NCBI RefSeq assembly: GCF_900186865.1
Contig: NZ_LT906480.1
Span: 762,001 to 826,000, forward strand
Direction: 5' to 3'
Source of the DNA: Stenotrophomonas maltophilia
GTDB lineage: Bacteria; Pseudomonadota; Gammaproteobacteria; Xanthomonadales; Xanthomonadaceae
Length of the DNA stretch: 64,000 bases
Part shown: positions 27,252-35,869 of the stretch, one piece after another
Layout of the letters: each line of letters opens with the position of its first letter
How positions within the stretch are numbered: the stretch's first letter is position 1
Made by a program: the position numbers and the translations under genes
The notes under the pieces: model-generated
What the model saw: the letters and a program-made list of their open reading frames with translations, nothing else
The model's database searches: none
Told to the model about the DNA's origin: nothing

Positions 27252-28079
27252 TCAATACACCGTCGCGCGGCCCTGCACGAACGAGTAGAAGAACACCGCG
27301 TTCGGGTCGTTCTGCACCAGGCGGAACTCGCGGCGCATACCCTCCACGGTTTCCTCGTCCACCGAGCCGGCCTGCAGCAGCTGGTCGGCGGCCGACAGCA
27401 GCAGCTGTTCCCAGAACGCGATCATCGTCTTGCGACGCGCCGGCTCGCGGTTGTCCAGGTGGATGGTCTTGATCTCGGTGTGCACGTCGCGGAAGCCGCC
27501 GGCCAGCAGCAGGTTGCCCAGCTTGGCGCCGACGAACGGGTCGCCCCCGTGGTCGTACTGGAAATCGTTGAAGGCCATCCAGTAGCGCCAGATGTGCGGC
27601 GAATACGGATCGAGCAGGAACGAGGCATTCATCACTTCGGTGATGTACACCGGCGAACCCGGTGCCAGCACCCGGCGCACTTCGCTCAGCACACGTGCGG
27701 GTGACGGCACGTGCTCCAGCACCCAGCACAGGAACGCCGCGTCGAAGCTGCGTGCCTCGAACGGCAGCTCACCGGCATCGGCCTGCTGCAGGGTATAGCG
27801 GTCGCTGCACCACGGCGTGCGCGCCAGGTTCTCGCGCGCGGTGACCAGCTGCGTTTCGCTCAGGTCCACGCCGGTCACGTGCAGCTCGGGGAAGCGGCGC
27901 AGCAGGATCTCGGTCTGTGCGCCGACGCCGCTACCGACTTCCAGCAGGCGCCGAGCGCCGCTGTAGTCGATCTGGCCGAAGATGCTTGACTCCAGCAGCC
28001 GGGCCTGGGTCATCAGGCGCTGCTGCTCGGTGCCGGAAAACCCGTGCAGATAGGTCGGGGAGGAAATCGGCGGGGTCAT
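27252..28079 (-). CDS. Class I SAM-dependent methyltransferase
   Basis: A 275-aa Rossmann-fold methyltransferase. Motif I is LLEVGSGVGAQTEILL; the acidic residue closing motif II is in VTGVDLSETQ; motif III-IV is QQADAGELPFEARSFDAAFLCWVLEHVPSP; and the post-motif is EVRRVLAPGSPVYITEV. The C-terminal third (FNDFQYDHGGDPFVGAKLG) is family-specific, with no acceptor evident. It lies between the membrane/GT2 pair (159-base gap) and dusB, all on the minus strand, so involvement in surface glycan or lipid modification is only a guess from position. Confidence 0.9.
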   Translation of the reverse strand: MTPPISSPTYLHGFSGTEQQRLMTQARLLESSIFGQIDYSGARRLLEVGSGVGAQTEILLRRFPELHVTGVDLSETQLVTARENLARTPWCSDRYTLQQADAGELPFEARSFDAAFLCWVLEHVPSPARVLSEVRRVLAPGSPVYITEVMNASFLLDPYSPHIWRYWMAFNDFQYDHGGDPFVGAKLGNLLLAGGFRDVHTEIKTIHLDNREPARRKTMIAFWEQLLLSAADQLLQAGSVDEETVEGMRREFRLVQNDPNAVFFYSFVQGRATVY

Positions 28080-28090
28080 GGTGGGCTCTT

Positions 28091-28111
28091 GTAGCGTCGA
28101 GCTGGCTCGAC
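28091..28111 (+). repeat. Degenerate SMAG-type hairpin
   Basis: GTAGCG followed by TCGAGC-TG-GCTCGA, between dusB and the methyltransferase gene. It looks like one half of a GTCGAC-type pair. Confidence 0.5.
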
Positions 28112-28136
28112 TGTTCGCAAACGCGGGGCTGGCGGC

Positions 28137-29132
28137 TCAGGCCGCCGAAGGCAGCGCCGGTTCCCCGGCGATCAGGCGGTCGAAGTATTCGGTGGTCAAT
28201 GCGATCTGGCTGGCCGGATCCTCGGCACGGTTGACCACCGCGCGGAAAGCGGCATTCTCCGGCCGGTCCTTGGCATACCAGCCCAGGTGCTTGCGCGCGA
28301 TGCGCACGCCCTGCGGCTCGCCATAGAACGCATGCAGCGCGTGCAGGTGGCCAAGCAGGATGTCGCGCACTTCCGCCAGTGATGGCGGTGGCAGTTCCTC
28401 GCCGGTGGCCAGGTAGTGCGCCACTTCGCGGAAGATCCACGGCCGGCCCTGCGCCGAGCGACCGATCATCACCGCATCCACGCCGGTTTCCTTCAGGACG
28501 TAGGCGGCCTTCTGCGGCGAATCGATATCGCCGTTGGCGATCACCGGAATGCGCAGCGCGGCCTTGATCTCGCCGATCGTGGCGTACTCCGCCTGGCCGG
28601 TGTAGTGCTGGTCGCGGGTACGGCCGTGCACCGCCAGTGCCGCGATACCGCTGTCCTCGGCGATGCGTGCGATCAGCGGGCCATTGCGATGATCGCAGTC
28701 CCAACCGGTGCGGATCTTCAGCGTGACCGGCACGTCCACCGCGTTGACCACGGCCTCGAGGATGCGCGCCACCAGTTGCTCGTCGCGCATCAGCGCCGAA
28801 CCGGCCCAGGCGTTGCACACCTTCTTGGCCGGGCAGCCCATGTTGATGTCGATGATCTGCGCGCCGTGGTCGACGTTGTAGCGCGCGGCCTCGGCCAGCT
28901 GCTGCGGCTCGGTGCCGGCGATCTGCACGCTGATCGGGGCCGGTTCGCCGTCATGGTCCATGCGGTGGATCGACTTGCGCGTGTTCCAGAAGCGCGGATC
29001 ACTGATGGTCATTTCCGAGGCGGCCAGACCCGCGCCCAGCCGTTTGCACAGCAGGCGGAAGGGCTTGTCGGTGACGCCGGCCATGGGCGCCAGCACGACG
29101 TTGGGGGCAATGGTGTACGGGCCGATCTGCAT
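28137..29132 (-). CDS. dusB: tRNA-dihydrouridine synthase DusB
   Basis: DusB reduces uridine to dihydrouridine in the tRNA D-loop using FMN and NADPH. The 331-aa reading from 29132 starts MQIGPYTIAPNVVLAPMAGVTD; the longer ORF from 29210 is not conserved-looking. Features are the FMN-barrel APMAGVTDKPFR, DINMGCPAKKVCNAWAGSAL with the catalytic cysteine (MGCPAKKVC), VTLKIRTGWD, VHGRTRDQHYTG and PVIANGDI. The C-terminal helical tRNA-binding domain has HLGWYAKDRP. In many gammaproteobacteria dusB precedes fis, but here no fis follows. Confidence 0.95.
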   Translation of the reverse strand: MQIGPYTIAPNVVLAPMAGVTDKPFRLLCKRLGAGLAASEMTISDPRFWNTRKSIHRMDHDGEPAPISVQIAGTEPQQLAEAARYNVDHGAQIIDINMGCPAKKVCNAWAGSALMRDEQLVARILEAVVNAVDVPVTLKIRTGWDCDHRNGPLIARIAEDSGIAALAVHGRTRDQHYTGQAEYATIGEIKAALRIPVIANGDIDSPQKAAYVLKETGVDAVMIGRSAQGRPWIFREVAHYLATGEELPPPSLAEVRDILLGHLHALHAFYGEPQGVRIARKHLGWYAKDRPENAAFRAVVNRAEDPASQIALTTEYFDRLIAGEPALPSAA

Positions 29133-29279
29133 GCGCCCATTGTAGGGCGCGCGCGGCGGTACGACCGCGTCGGGCGCGGTCCGGTTCAGGCCGATCGGCA
29201 CCGACCTCATGCCGTACAGGCATCAGCAGATGCTTGACGGTTGCTTCCGCCGCCCCCACAGGCGGGCGATGGTGAGCGG

Positions 29280-29711
29280 CTAGCCCAGGCTCTGCCAGGC
29301 CTGGCCGGTACCCAGCGCGAAGGCCAGCCCCAGGCTGAGGCAGAGCAGTGAACTGACCACCCAGAAGCGCCGGCCGTTGTAGCCGGGCCGGAGCAGGGCC
29401 AGCCCGAAGCCCATCGCCGCGCGCAGCAGCAACAGCAGGGCGATGCCCGACAGGACCAGACGACTGGCCGGCAGCGGCGAATGCCAGCCCGCGGCTGCCA
29501 GTGCGTACAGCGTCCAGGCCACCAGCACGGCAGTGATGCCGGCGGTCATCAGCGGCGGCCACCAATGCCCGGCCTGTGCCAGCCGGACCATGCGCTGGCC
29601 AGCACCGAAGTACCTGTACCACGCGGCGCCGAAGGCAATGCAGCCGATATGCAGCAAGGCTGCGATGGCACTACCGGCGGCGGCAACCAGCAACCAGGGG
29701 AATCCGTCCAT
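29280..29711 (-). CDS. Small integral membrane protein
   Basis: A 143-aa protein with four hydrophobic segments (about residues 5-28, 52-75, 82-100 and 117-137) and short polar loops. From the ATG at 29711 (MDGFPWLLVAAAGSA) a GGCAGGA ribosome site is well placed, whereas the 306-aa ORF from 30200 would run antisense through the LysR gene. I recognise no domain; conserved-looking parts are GAAWYRYFGAGQRMVRLAQ and LRPGYNGRRFWVVSS. Its TAG stop is the only one in the window outside a GTAG palindrome. Confidence 0.75.
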   Translation of the reverse strand: MDGFPWLLVAAAGSAIAALLHIGCIAFGAAWYRYFGAGQRMVRLAQAGHWWPPLMTAGITAVLVAWTLYALAAAGWHSPLPASRLVLSGIALLLLLRAAMGFGLALLRPGYNGRRFWVVSSLLCLSLGLAFALGTGQAWQSLG

Positions 29712-29820
29712 GTCCTGCCCACGCTGAAACGCTGCGCGGATGGTGGGTGAGGGGCGGGATGCGGGCAATGCGACCGGCAGTCGCAGCTGTTCGATGCGAC
29801 CGCCGCCGATGGCGCTTCGC

Positions 29821-30738
29821 TCAGCGCGGCGGATCGATCTGCAACCCGGCGCCGAGACGGTCCAGGGCCACGTCCACGCGTGGCAGCCGTTGCCGGCCCT
29901 GCGGCCACAGCAGGCGCAGCGGCAGGCCGCGGCAGTCCAGTGACGGCAGGATCGAGACCAGGCTGCCGCGCGCCAGCGCGTCATCGACCAGCCAGGTGGC
30001 CAGCTGCGCGATGCCGAAGCCGGCCTCGACCGCCGCCACCTGGGCCTCGGCGCTGCCAACCACCAGGCGCGCACGGGCCTGCAGCGGTGTACTGCGCTGC
30101 CTGCCATCGGCCACCTGCCACGGCCCGATGCTGCCGTCCGCGCGTCCGAACAGCACACCGTCATGCCCGGCCAGCTCGGCGGCCGAGCGGGGTTGGCCAT
30201 GCCGAAGCAGATAGGCCGGGGAGGCGCAGAAGCGCAGGCATTCGTAACCGAGCAGGCGGCTGCCCAGCGTGGCGGGCAGCGGCTCGGGACCGCCGATGCG
30301 TACGGCGAGGTCGACGCCGTCCTCGGCGAGGTCGCTGAAGCGGTCGCTGAAGGTCACCTGCGGATGCAACTGTGGAAACTCGGCGGCCAGCTGCAGCAGC
30401 AACGGCCAGACTTTGAGGCGCCCGAAGGTGGCCGGCGCATCCACCCGCAGGCGGCCCACGGGCGCGTCTGCGTGCGAGACCAGCACCGACTCGGCATCGG
30501 CCAGCTCGCCCAGCACCCGCACGCAGGTGCGGTAGAAGCCCTCACCGGCCTCGGTCAGGCGAAGGCGGCGCGTGCTGCGCTCGAACAACCGCGCGCCCAG
30601 GCGTGCCTCCAGCCGTGCGATGGTCTTGCCCACCGCCGAACTGGTCAGGTGCAGGCGTTCGGCGGCGGCAGTGAAGCTGCCGGCATCGGCGGTGGCGACG
30701 AAGGCCTCGATGCCGCGCAGGCGCTCGGTGGGAAGCAT
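29821..30738 (-). CDS. LysR-family transcriptional regulator
   Basis: A 305-aa LysR regulator. The winged HTH is at residues 1-60 (LRGIEAFVATADAGSFTAAAERLHLTSSAVGKTIARLEARLGARLF), and a periplasmic-binding-type effector domain runs from ~90 to 295 (VGRLRVDAPATFGRLKVWP). The start at 30738 gives the standard spacing to the HTH; 30771 is an alternative. It is divergent from an MFS gene across ~90 bases that contain a direct repeat CGGAATC (30753-30759 and 30781-30787), a possible binding site. LysR proteins usually control the divergent neighbour, so the MFS exporter is the likely target. Confidence 0.93.
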   Translation of the reverse strand: MLPTERLRGIEAFVATADAGSFTAAAERLHLTSSAVGKTIARLEARLGARLFERSTRRLRLTEAGEGFYRTCVRVLGELADAESVLVSHADAPVGRLRVDAPATFGRLKVWPLLLQLAAEFPQLHPQVTFSDRFSDLAEDGVDLAVRIGGPEPLPATLGSRLLGYECLRFCASPAYLLRHGQPRSAAELAGHDGVLFGRADGSIGPWQVADGRQRSTPLQARARLVVGSAEAQVAAVEAGFGIAQLATWLVDDALARGSLVSILPSLDCRGLPLRLLWPQGRQRLPRVDVALDRLGAGLQIDPPR

Positions 30739-30830
30739 GGGGAATTTCTGTCCGGAATCGATGGAAAACATAGCAGTAATCGGAATCCGGGGAGGAAATA
30801 GGCTGGCGACCCCTGTTCTGATGCCCGCCC

Positions 30831-32051
30831 ATGTCCTCCCTCGATTCCGCCGCGGCCGCTGTCCACGCAAACGGCCGCGCACGCCTTTCGGTTGTCCTGC
30901 TGGCGGTGTCCGCCTTCGTCATCGTCACCACCGAGTTCCTGATCGTCGGCCTGTTGCCGGCGCTGGCGCGCGACCTTGGCCTGGGCATCGCCCGCGCCGG
31001 GCAGCTGGTCACCTTGTTCGCGTTCACCGTGATGCTGGCCGGGCCACCGTTGACCGCGCTGCTGTCACACGTCGGCCGGCGCCGCCTGTTCGTGGCCATC
31101 CTGCTGTTGTTCGCGGGTTCCAACGCGCTGGCCGCGATGGCCACGCAGCCGTGGCTGCTGGCGCTGGCGCGGGTGCTGCCGGCACTGGCCCTGCCGGTGT
31201 TCTGGGGCACCGCCAGTGAGACTGCTGCGCAGCTGGCCCCTGCAGGGCAGGGCGGTCGTGCGGTCGCGCGGGTCTACCTGGGTATCACCGCCGCAATGCT
31301 GTTCGGTATCCCGCTGGGTACGTTGGCTGCCGACGCCCTCGATTGGCGCGGCAGCTTCTGGCTGTTGGCGGCCCTGTCGCTGTTGATGGCCGGCGCGCTG
31401 GCGTTGTGGATGCCGGACACCGTGGCCGGACCGCGGCGCGCGCTGGGCGAACAGGCACGAGTACTGCGCCAGCCGCAGTTGCTGTGCGATGTGCTGCTGT
31501 CGGTGCTGGTGTTTACCGCGATGTTTGCTGCCTATACCTACCTGGCCGATGTGCTGGAGCGGCTGATGCAGGTACCGGCGGCACAGGTGGGCTGGTGGCT
31601 GATGGGCTTCGGAGCTGTCGGGTTGATCGGCAATGCACTGGGTGGGCGCTGGGTCGATCGTGCGCCGCTGGGCGCGACCCTGGTGTTCTGCGCGGTGCTG
31701 GCGCTGGGCATGCTGGCCAGTGTCGGGCTGGCCGGCCACGGCACGTTCGTGCTGATCGCACTGGCCCTGTGGGGTGTGGCGCATACCGCATTGTTCCCGC
31801 TGTGCCAGGTGCGGGTGATGCGTGCGGCGCCGCAGGCGCAGGCGCTGGCGGGAACCTTGAATGTGTCCGCGGCCAACGCCGGCATCGGCCTCGGCGCGCT
31901 GCTGGGAGGTGGCGCCATCGAACGCTTCGGGCTTGCCTCGCTGGGCGTGGTGGCCGCTGCCGTGGCGCTGCTGGCAATCGTCGCCGGCCTGCTGCTGCGG
32001 TGGCTTGCCCGGTCTCGCTCATCCACGCATGGCGTGGATCTGCCTCATTGA
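30831..32051 (+). CDS. MFS transporter (DHA1/sugar-efflux type)
   Basis: A 406-aa major facilitator with 12 predicted helices. The signature VTTEFLIVGLLPALARDLGL in helix 1 and the loop 2-3 motif LLSHVGRRRLF place it with AraJ/SotB/PbuE-type exporters of sugars, nucleosides or drugs. It is divergent from the LysR gene and probably controlled by it. The last residues (SSTHGVDLPH) are encoded by an SMAG-type palindrome that has replaced or extended the natural C-terminus. The substrate is unknown. Fewer than 20 bases separate the stop from a strong terminator on the opposite strand. Confidence 0.9.
   Translation: MSSLDSAAAAVHANGRARLSVVLLAVSAFVIVTTEFLIVGLLPALARDLGLGIARAGQLVTLFAFTVMLAGPPLTALLSHVGRRRLFVAILLLFAGSNALAAMATQPWLLALARVLPALALPVFWGTASETAAQLAPAGQGGRAVARVYLGITAAMLFGIPLGTLAADALDWRGSFWLLAALSLLMAGALALWMPDTVAGPRRALGEQARVLRQPQLLCDVLLSVLVFTAMFAAYTYLADVLERLMQVPAAQVGWWLMGFGAVGLIGNALGGRWVDRAPLGATLVFCAVLALGMLASVGLAGHGTFVLIALALWGVAHTALFPLCQVRVMRAAPQAQALAGTLNVSAANAGIGLGALLGGGAIERFGLASLGVVAAAVALLAIVAGLLLRWLARSRSSTHGVDLPH
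32021..32040. repeat. SMAG-type palindrome inside the MFS reading frame
   Basis: Hairpin ATCCACGC-ATG-GCGTGGAT forms the final codons of the MFS gene. The usual CTAC end is changed to CTGC, removing the stop that the element would give on the other strand. Confidence 0.7.
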
Positions 32052-32060
32052 AAGGCAAAC

Positions 32061-32091
32061 AAAAAAAGCCCGGGTGCCTGTGCACCCGGGC
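32061..32091 (-). terminator. Intrinsic terminator of the transporter-ribokinase unit
   Basis: Perfect 10-bp stem GCCCGGGTGC/GCACCCGGGC with an ACAG loop followed on the minus strand by seven T residues. It is the strongest terminator in the window. It can also act weakly for the convergent MFS gene. Confidence 0.92.
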
Positions 32092-32116
32092 CTTGTCATC
32101 CACGCGTGGCGTGGAA

Positions 32117-33082
32117 TTACTTGGCTTCGGCGTCGGCCGGGGTGAAGCGCGGCATCGCCGCTGCAGCGCCTTCCTTCTCGGTCGAGCGACCGGCGAACTG
32201 GTTGGCAAAGCGCACGTGGCGGGCGAACGGGGCGTCGGCCACCTGCGCCAGCGACGCGGCCAGCGCACCGTTGAAGGCATCACCGGCACCGGTGGTGTCG
32301 ATGGCCTGCACCTGCTCGGCGCCGACGCGGTAGTACGGCTGGGTATCGCCGCGCAGGTTCTCGTCGGCATGCGACACGAACACGCCCACCGAACCCAGGG
32401 TCACCACCACGGTACCGTTGCCGACCAGCTTGCGGCACAGCGCATGCAGGCTGGCGCCATCCAGCGCGGCGACATCGTTGGCATCCACGCGCTCACCGAC
32501 ATGGCGGCCGAGCAGCGCGGCGAACTCGGTCTCGTTCGGGGTGATCACATCGGCCAGCTTGAGCAGGCCGATGGTCGAGGGCGCGTCGGCCGGTGCGGTG
32601 TTGAGCACGGTGGTGACACCGGCCTCGCGGGCCGTGGCCAGCGCCGCTTCGATGGTCTGCACCGGCGATTCCAGCTGTACCAGCACCACCTTGGCGCCGG
32701 TCAGCAATGCCTGCTGCTGTTGCAGGAAGTCGGTGCTGAGCGCGGCGTTGGCGCCCGGGCCGATCACGATGGTGTTACGGCCGCGCGCGTCCACATAGAT
32801 GCCCGCAGTGCCGGTCGGCTCGCTGCTGGCTTCGGCAATCAGGCCGAAACCATCCTGCGCCGCCAGTTCGCGCGCGGTGGCGCCACCGGCGTCGTCGCCC
32901 AGCGCGCACACGAAGTGCGTCTCGGCACCGGCGCGGCAGGCAGCCACGGCCTGGTTGAAGCCCTTGCCACCGGGGCCGGTGCTGTAGCGGCCGGCAATGG
33001 TCGCGCCCGGTGCCGGCAGCGACTCGCACCGCCACACGTGATCGACATTGAAGGAACCGACGACAACGACACTGCTGCTCAT
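32117..33082 (-). CDS. rbsK: Ribokinase-type PfkB carbohydrate kinase
   Basis: A 321-aa PfkB-family kinase. The N-terminal VVVVGSFNVDHVWRCESLPAPG and GPGGKGFNQAVAACRAG are typical of ribokinase (sugar binding through the NVD and GGKGxN loops). The C-terminal DTTGAGDAFNGALAASLA holds the catalytic Asp and anion hole. It phosphorylates ribose or possibly a nucleoside. It follows a nucleoside transporter by 25 bases and is probably co-transcribed, which fits scavenging of ribose or ribonucleosides. The start at 33082 gives the standard length; a TTG at 33103 adds seven residues. Confidence 0.88.
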   Translation of the reverse strand: MSSSVVVVGSFNVDHVWRCESLPAPGATIAGRYSTGPGGKGFNQAVAACRAGAETHFVCALGDDAGGATARELAAQDGFGLIAEASSEPTGTAGIYVDARGRNTIVIGPGANAALSTDFLQQQQALLTGAKVVLVQLESPVQTIEAALATAREAGVTTVLNTAPADAPSTIGLLKLADVITPNETEFAALLGRHVGERVDANDVAALDGASLHALCRKLVGNGTVVVTLGSVGVFVSHADENLRGDTQPYYRVGAEQVQAIDTTGAGDAFNGALAASLAQVADAPFARHVRFANQFAGRSTEKEGAAAAMPRFTPADAEAK

Positions 33083-33107
33083 AGGGAATCTTTTCTCAAC
33101 CAAGGGT

Positions 33108-34406
33108 TCAACTGAAGTGCGTCAGCACGCCGGCGATGGTCGCCGTCATGAAGGTGGCAATGGTACCGCCCAGCACCGCGCGCAGGCCGAACTTGGCCAG
33201 GTCGTGGCGACGTTCCGGGGCCAGGCCACCGATGCCGCCGATCTGGATCGCGATCGAGCTGAAGTTGGCGAAGCCGCACAGCGCGTAGGTCGCGATCAGG
33301 CGACCTTCGCTGGACAGGCTGACGCCAGCCACCTGGCCGTTCACGATCTGCGACAGCTCGGTGTAGGCCACGAACTCGTTGATCACGACCTTCTGGCCGA
33401 TCAGCGAACCGACGGTGGTGGCATCGGCCCACGGCGTACCGATCACCCAGGCGATCGGGGCCAGCAGGTAGCCGAAGATGGTCGACAGGTTGGTCGGCTT
33501 GCCGATCTGCGCAGCCAGGCCGGTCACTTCACCGATCCAGGTCAGCGGGGCGTTCAGCAGCGCGATCAGGGCGATGAAGGCCAGCAGCATCGCGCCGATG
33601 TTCAGCGCCAGCTTCAGGCCGTCGCCGGCGCCGGCCGCAGCCGCGTCGATGATGTTGCTGGAGGTCTTTTCGACTTCCATCTTCACCGTGCCGCGGGTGA
33701 GCGGGGTGCCGGTTTCCGGGATCAGCAGCTTGGCCACGACCAAGGTGGCCGGCGCGGCCATGATGCTGGCCGCCAGCAGATGCTTGGCGTAGAAGGCCTG
33801 CTGCGCTGGGTCGCCGCCGCCAAGCATGCCCACGTAGGCCGCCAGCACGCCGCCGGCGATGTGTGCCATGCCGCCGATCATCATGGTCAGCAGCTCGGAC
33901 TGGGTCATCCTGGCGATGTACGGGCGCACGGTCAGCGGCGCCTCGGTCTGGCCGATGAAGACGCTGGCGCAGACGCTGGTGGTTTCCGCACCGGACACAC
34001 GCATGACCTTGGTGATCGCCCACGCCATCACGCGCACGATCGCCTGCATGATGTTCAGGTGGTACATCACCCCCATCAGCGCCGAGAAGAAGATGATGGT
34101 CGGCAGCACCTGGAAGGCGAAGATGAAGCCGTAATTCTTGGTGTCCATCAACGAGCCGAAGATGAAACCGGAACCCTCGTTGACGAAGCTCAGCACCTTG
34201 ACGAAGCCGTGGCCCAGCGCGTCGAACACGTCGCGCCCGCCCGGCACCAGGATCACCAGCGCCGCGAAGGCGATCTGCAGGGTGATACCGGTGGCAACCA
34301 GCTTCCAGTCAACCGCGCGCTTGTTATTGGAAAACAACCAGGTGATGCCGATCAGCACCGCCAACCCGAACAGGCCGAAGCCGATCCTGCCCAAACCTTC
34401 GACCAT
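33108..34406 (-). CDS. NupC-type concentrative nucleoside transporter
   Basis: A 432-aa CNT-family transporter that imports nucleosides with protons or sodium. It is organised as an N-terminal helix set, the scaffold with GSGFIFGSLMD, the core motif VFIGQTEAPLTVRPYIARMT (the family's G-Q-T-E-A-P signature in the first re-entrant hairpin), MIGGMAHIAGGVLAAY, and the C-terminal VINEFVAYTELS with the conserved N-E-F. The start at 34406 has a good AGGGGAG ribosome site. It is the first gene of a pair with the ribokinase-type kinase. Helix count (about 8-10) is normal. Confidence 0.93.
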   Translation of the reverse strand: MVEGLGRIGFGLFGLAVLIGITWLFSNNKRAVDWKLVATGITLQIAFAALVILVPGGRDVFDALGHGFVKVLSFVNEGSGFIFGSLMDTKNYGFIFAFQVLPTIIFFSALMGVMYHLNIMQAIVRVMAWAITKVMRVSGAETTSVCASVFIGQTEAPLTVRPYIARMTQSELLTMMIGGMAHIAGGVLAAYVGMLGGGDPAQQAFYAKHLLAASIMAAPATLVVAKLLIPETGTPLTRGTVKMEVEKTSSNIIDAAAAGAGDGLKLALNIGAMLLAFIALIALLNAPLTWIGEVTGLAAQIGKPTNLSTIFGYLLAPIAWVIGTPWADATTVGSLIGQKVVINEFVAYTELSQIVNGQVAGVSLSSEGRLIATYALCGFANFSSIAIQIGGIGGLAPERRHDLAKFGLRAVLGGTIATFMTATIAGVLTHFS

Positions 34407-34599
34407 GTGAGTGACTCCCCTGGGGCGTCGCGAAAAACGGGAAGCCTAGTGCAGGGCAGGGGCCGGGGCAAGAAAAAGCAGCGTGCGCGCGGCCAACGGT
34501 ACCGATCAGGCCAGCAACGGCAAGGGCTTGCGGCTGGCGGCGGCAGGTAGAATGGGGGTCGATCCCGGCCCGGATGCGGGCCCGCAGCAGGAGATTCGC

Positions 34600-35571
34600 A
34601 TGCAATACCGTCGCCTGGGCTCCACCGGCCTGCCGATTTCCGCCCTTTCCTTCGGCGCCTGGGTGACCTTCGGTGACCAGATCCCGCGTGATGAGGCGCG
34701 CAACCTGGTGGCCGCCGCCTGGGATCATGGTGTCAACTTCTTCGACAACGCCGAGGGCTATGCCAACGGCCGGGCCGAACAGGTCATGGGTGACGTGATC
34801 GCCGACCTGCGCCTGCCGCGCGACGGTTTCTGCGTGTCCAGCAAGGTGTTTTTCGGCAGCGCCAAGGACCCGCGGCCGACCCAGCGCGGGCTGTCGCGCA
34901 AGCACGTGACCGACGCCTGCCACGCTGCACTCAAGCGCCTGCGGGTGGACTACCTGGACCTTTACTACTGCCACCGCCCGGATCCGGACGCGCCGATCGC
35001 CGAGACCGTGCATGCGATGGACACCCTGGTGCGGCAGGGCAAGATCCTCTACTGGGGCACCTCGGAGTGGTCGGCGGTGCAGATCCAGCAGGCGCTGGAC
35101 ATCGCCGAGGCGCGCAACCTGCAGGGCCCGTCGATGGAGCAGCCGCAGTACAACCTGCTGCACCGCGAGCGGGTCGAGGTCGAGTACGCGCCGCTGTATG
35201 CCGGTGCCGGCCTGGGTACCACCATCTTCTCGCCGCTGGCGTCGGGCCTGCTCACCGGCAAGTACGACCAGGGCATTCCGGCCGATGCACGGCTGGGGCG
35301 GGAAGGCATGGAGTGGTTGCAGGACCTGGTGCTGGGGGCCGACGCCGGGGCCCGCCTGGGCCAGGTGCGGCGCTTCAGCGAGGTGGCACGCGCGCTAGGC
35401 CACGCCCCGGCCACGCTGGCCATCGCCTGGTGTCTGCGCAACCCGAACGTTTCCAGCGTGATCCTCGGCGCCAGCCGGGTCAGCCAGCTGCTGCAGAACC
35501 TGCAGGCCCTGGACGTGCTGGAGCAGGTCGACGCGGCCGGCTGGGCGCAGGTCGAAGCCGTCTTCGCCTGA
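34600..35571 (+). CDS. Aldo/keto reductase (voltage-gated potassium channel beta-subunit type)
   Basis: A 323-aa NADPH-dependent aldo/keto reductase of the AKR6/YghZ-like group. It starts MQYRRLGSTGLPISALSFGAW at 34600 after CAGGAG. The catalytic tetrad is seen as FDNAEGYANG (Asp and Tyr), SSKVFFG (Lys) and DLYYCHRPDPD (His). The NADP site includes SPLASGLLTGKYD and the C-terminal VILGASRVSQLLQNL. Substrates in this group are small aldehydes or quinones. A -10-like TAGAAT lies at 34548-34553. It is monocistronic, followed by an SMAG pair. Confidence 0.93.
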   Translation: MQYRRLGSTGLPISALSFGAWVTFGDQIPRDEARNLVAAAWDHGVNFFDNAEGYANGRAEQVMGDVIADLRLPRDGFCVSSKVFFGSAKDPRPTQRGLSRKHVTDACHAALKRLRVDYLDLYYCHRPDPDAPIAETVHAMDTLVRQGKILYWGTSEWSAVQIQQALDIAEARNLQGPSMEQPQYNLLHRERVEVEYAPLYAGAGLGTTIFSPLASGLLTGKYDQGIPADARLGREGMEWLQDLVLGADAGARLGQVRRFSEVARALGHAPATLAIAWCLRNPNVSSVILGASRVSQLLQNLQALDVLEQVDAAGWAQVEAVFA

Positions 35572-35652
35572 ACCCCGGGGCCGACCGGGCCTCGGGGGCC
35601 TCGCTCGGGCCGGTTCGGCCGAGGGAACGGGACGGGAACGCGAACGGGAACG

Positions 35653-35730
35653 GTAGAGTCGCCTGTCAGTCGACTGCTTCGAATAACCGACTGCTTCGAG
35701 CAACAGCAGTCGACCAACAGTCGACTCTAC
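35653..35730. repeat. Paired SMAG palindromes (GTCGAC type)
   Basis: GTAGAGTCGCCTGTCAGTCGAC at one end (shown in two pieces: GTAGAGTCGC, then CTGTCAGTCGAC), and GTCGACCAACAG-TCGACTCTAC at the other. It is preceded by short GGGAACG direct repeats (35623-35653). It separates the aldo/keto reductase from the hemin locus. Confidence 0.8.
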
Positions 35731-35762
35731 ACACCTGCGTCGCCATTTAATTGATGTGATCT

Positions 35763-35782
35763 ATCGAATTACGGAATTCGAT
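35763..35782. other. Perfect AT-rich inverted repeat upstream of hemP
   Basis: ATCGAATT-ACGG-AATTCGAT, two perfect 8-bp arms with a 4-base spacer, in the only AT-rich stretch of the area. It does not look like the Fur box nearby, nor like an SMAG element, and has the form of a dimeric regulator's operator. Confidence 0.5.
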
Positions 35783-35827
35783 CATTAATCCCATCAATGA
35801 AATTGAGAATGGTTGTTGATTGTCAAC

Positions 35828-35842
35828 TGAGAATCATTATCA
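35828..35842. promoter_or_regulatory. Fur box in front of the hemin uptake locus
   Basis: TGAGAATCATTATCA matches the 15-base 7-1-7 Fur consensus (TGATAAT-N-ATTATCA) at 13 of the 14 defined positions. A weaker partial match (ATTGAGAATGG) lies 25-30 bases upstream. It is 28 bases before the hemP ATG, so iron-loaded Fur would block hemP and the genes behind it. Confidence 0.88.
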
Positions 35843-35869
35843 TTTAACTCGTCCCTCGCACGAGTCCAG

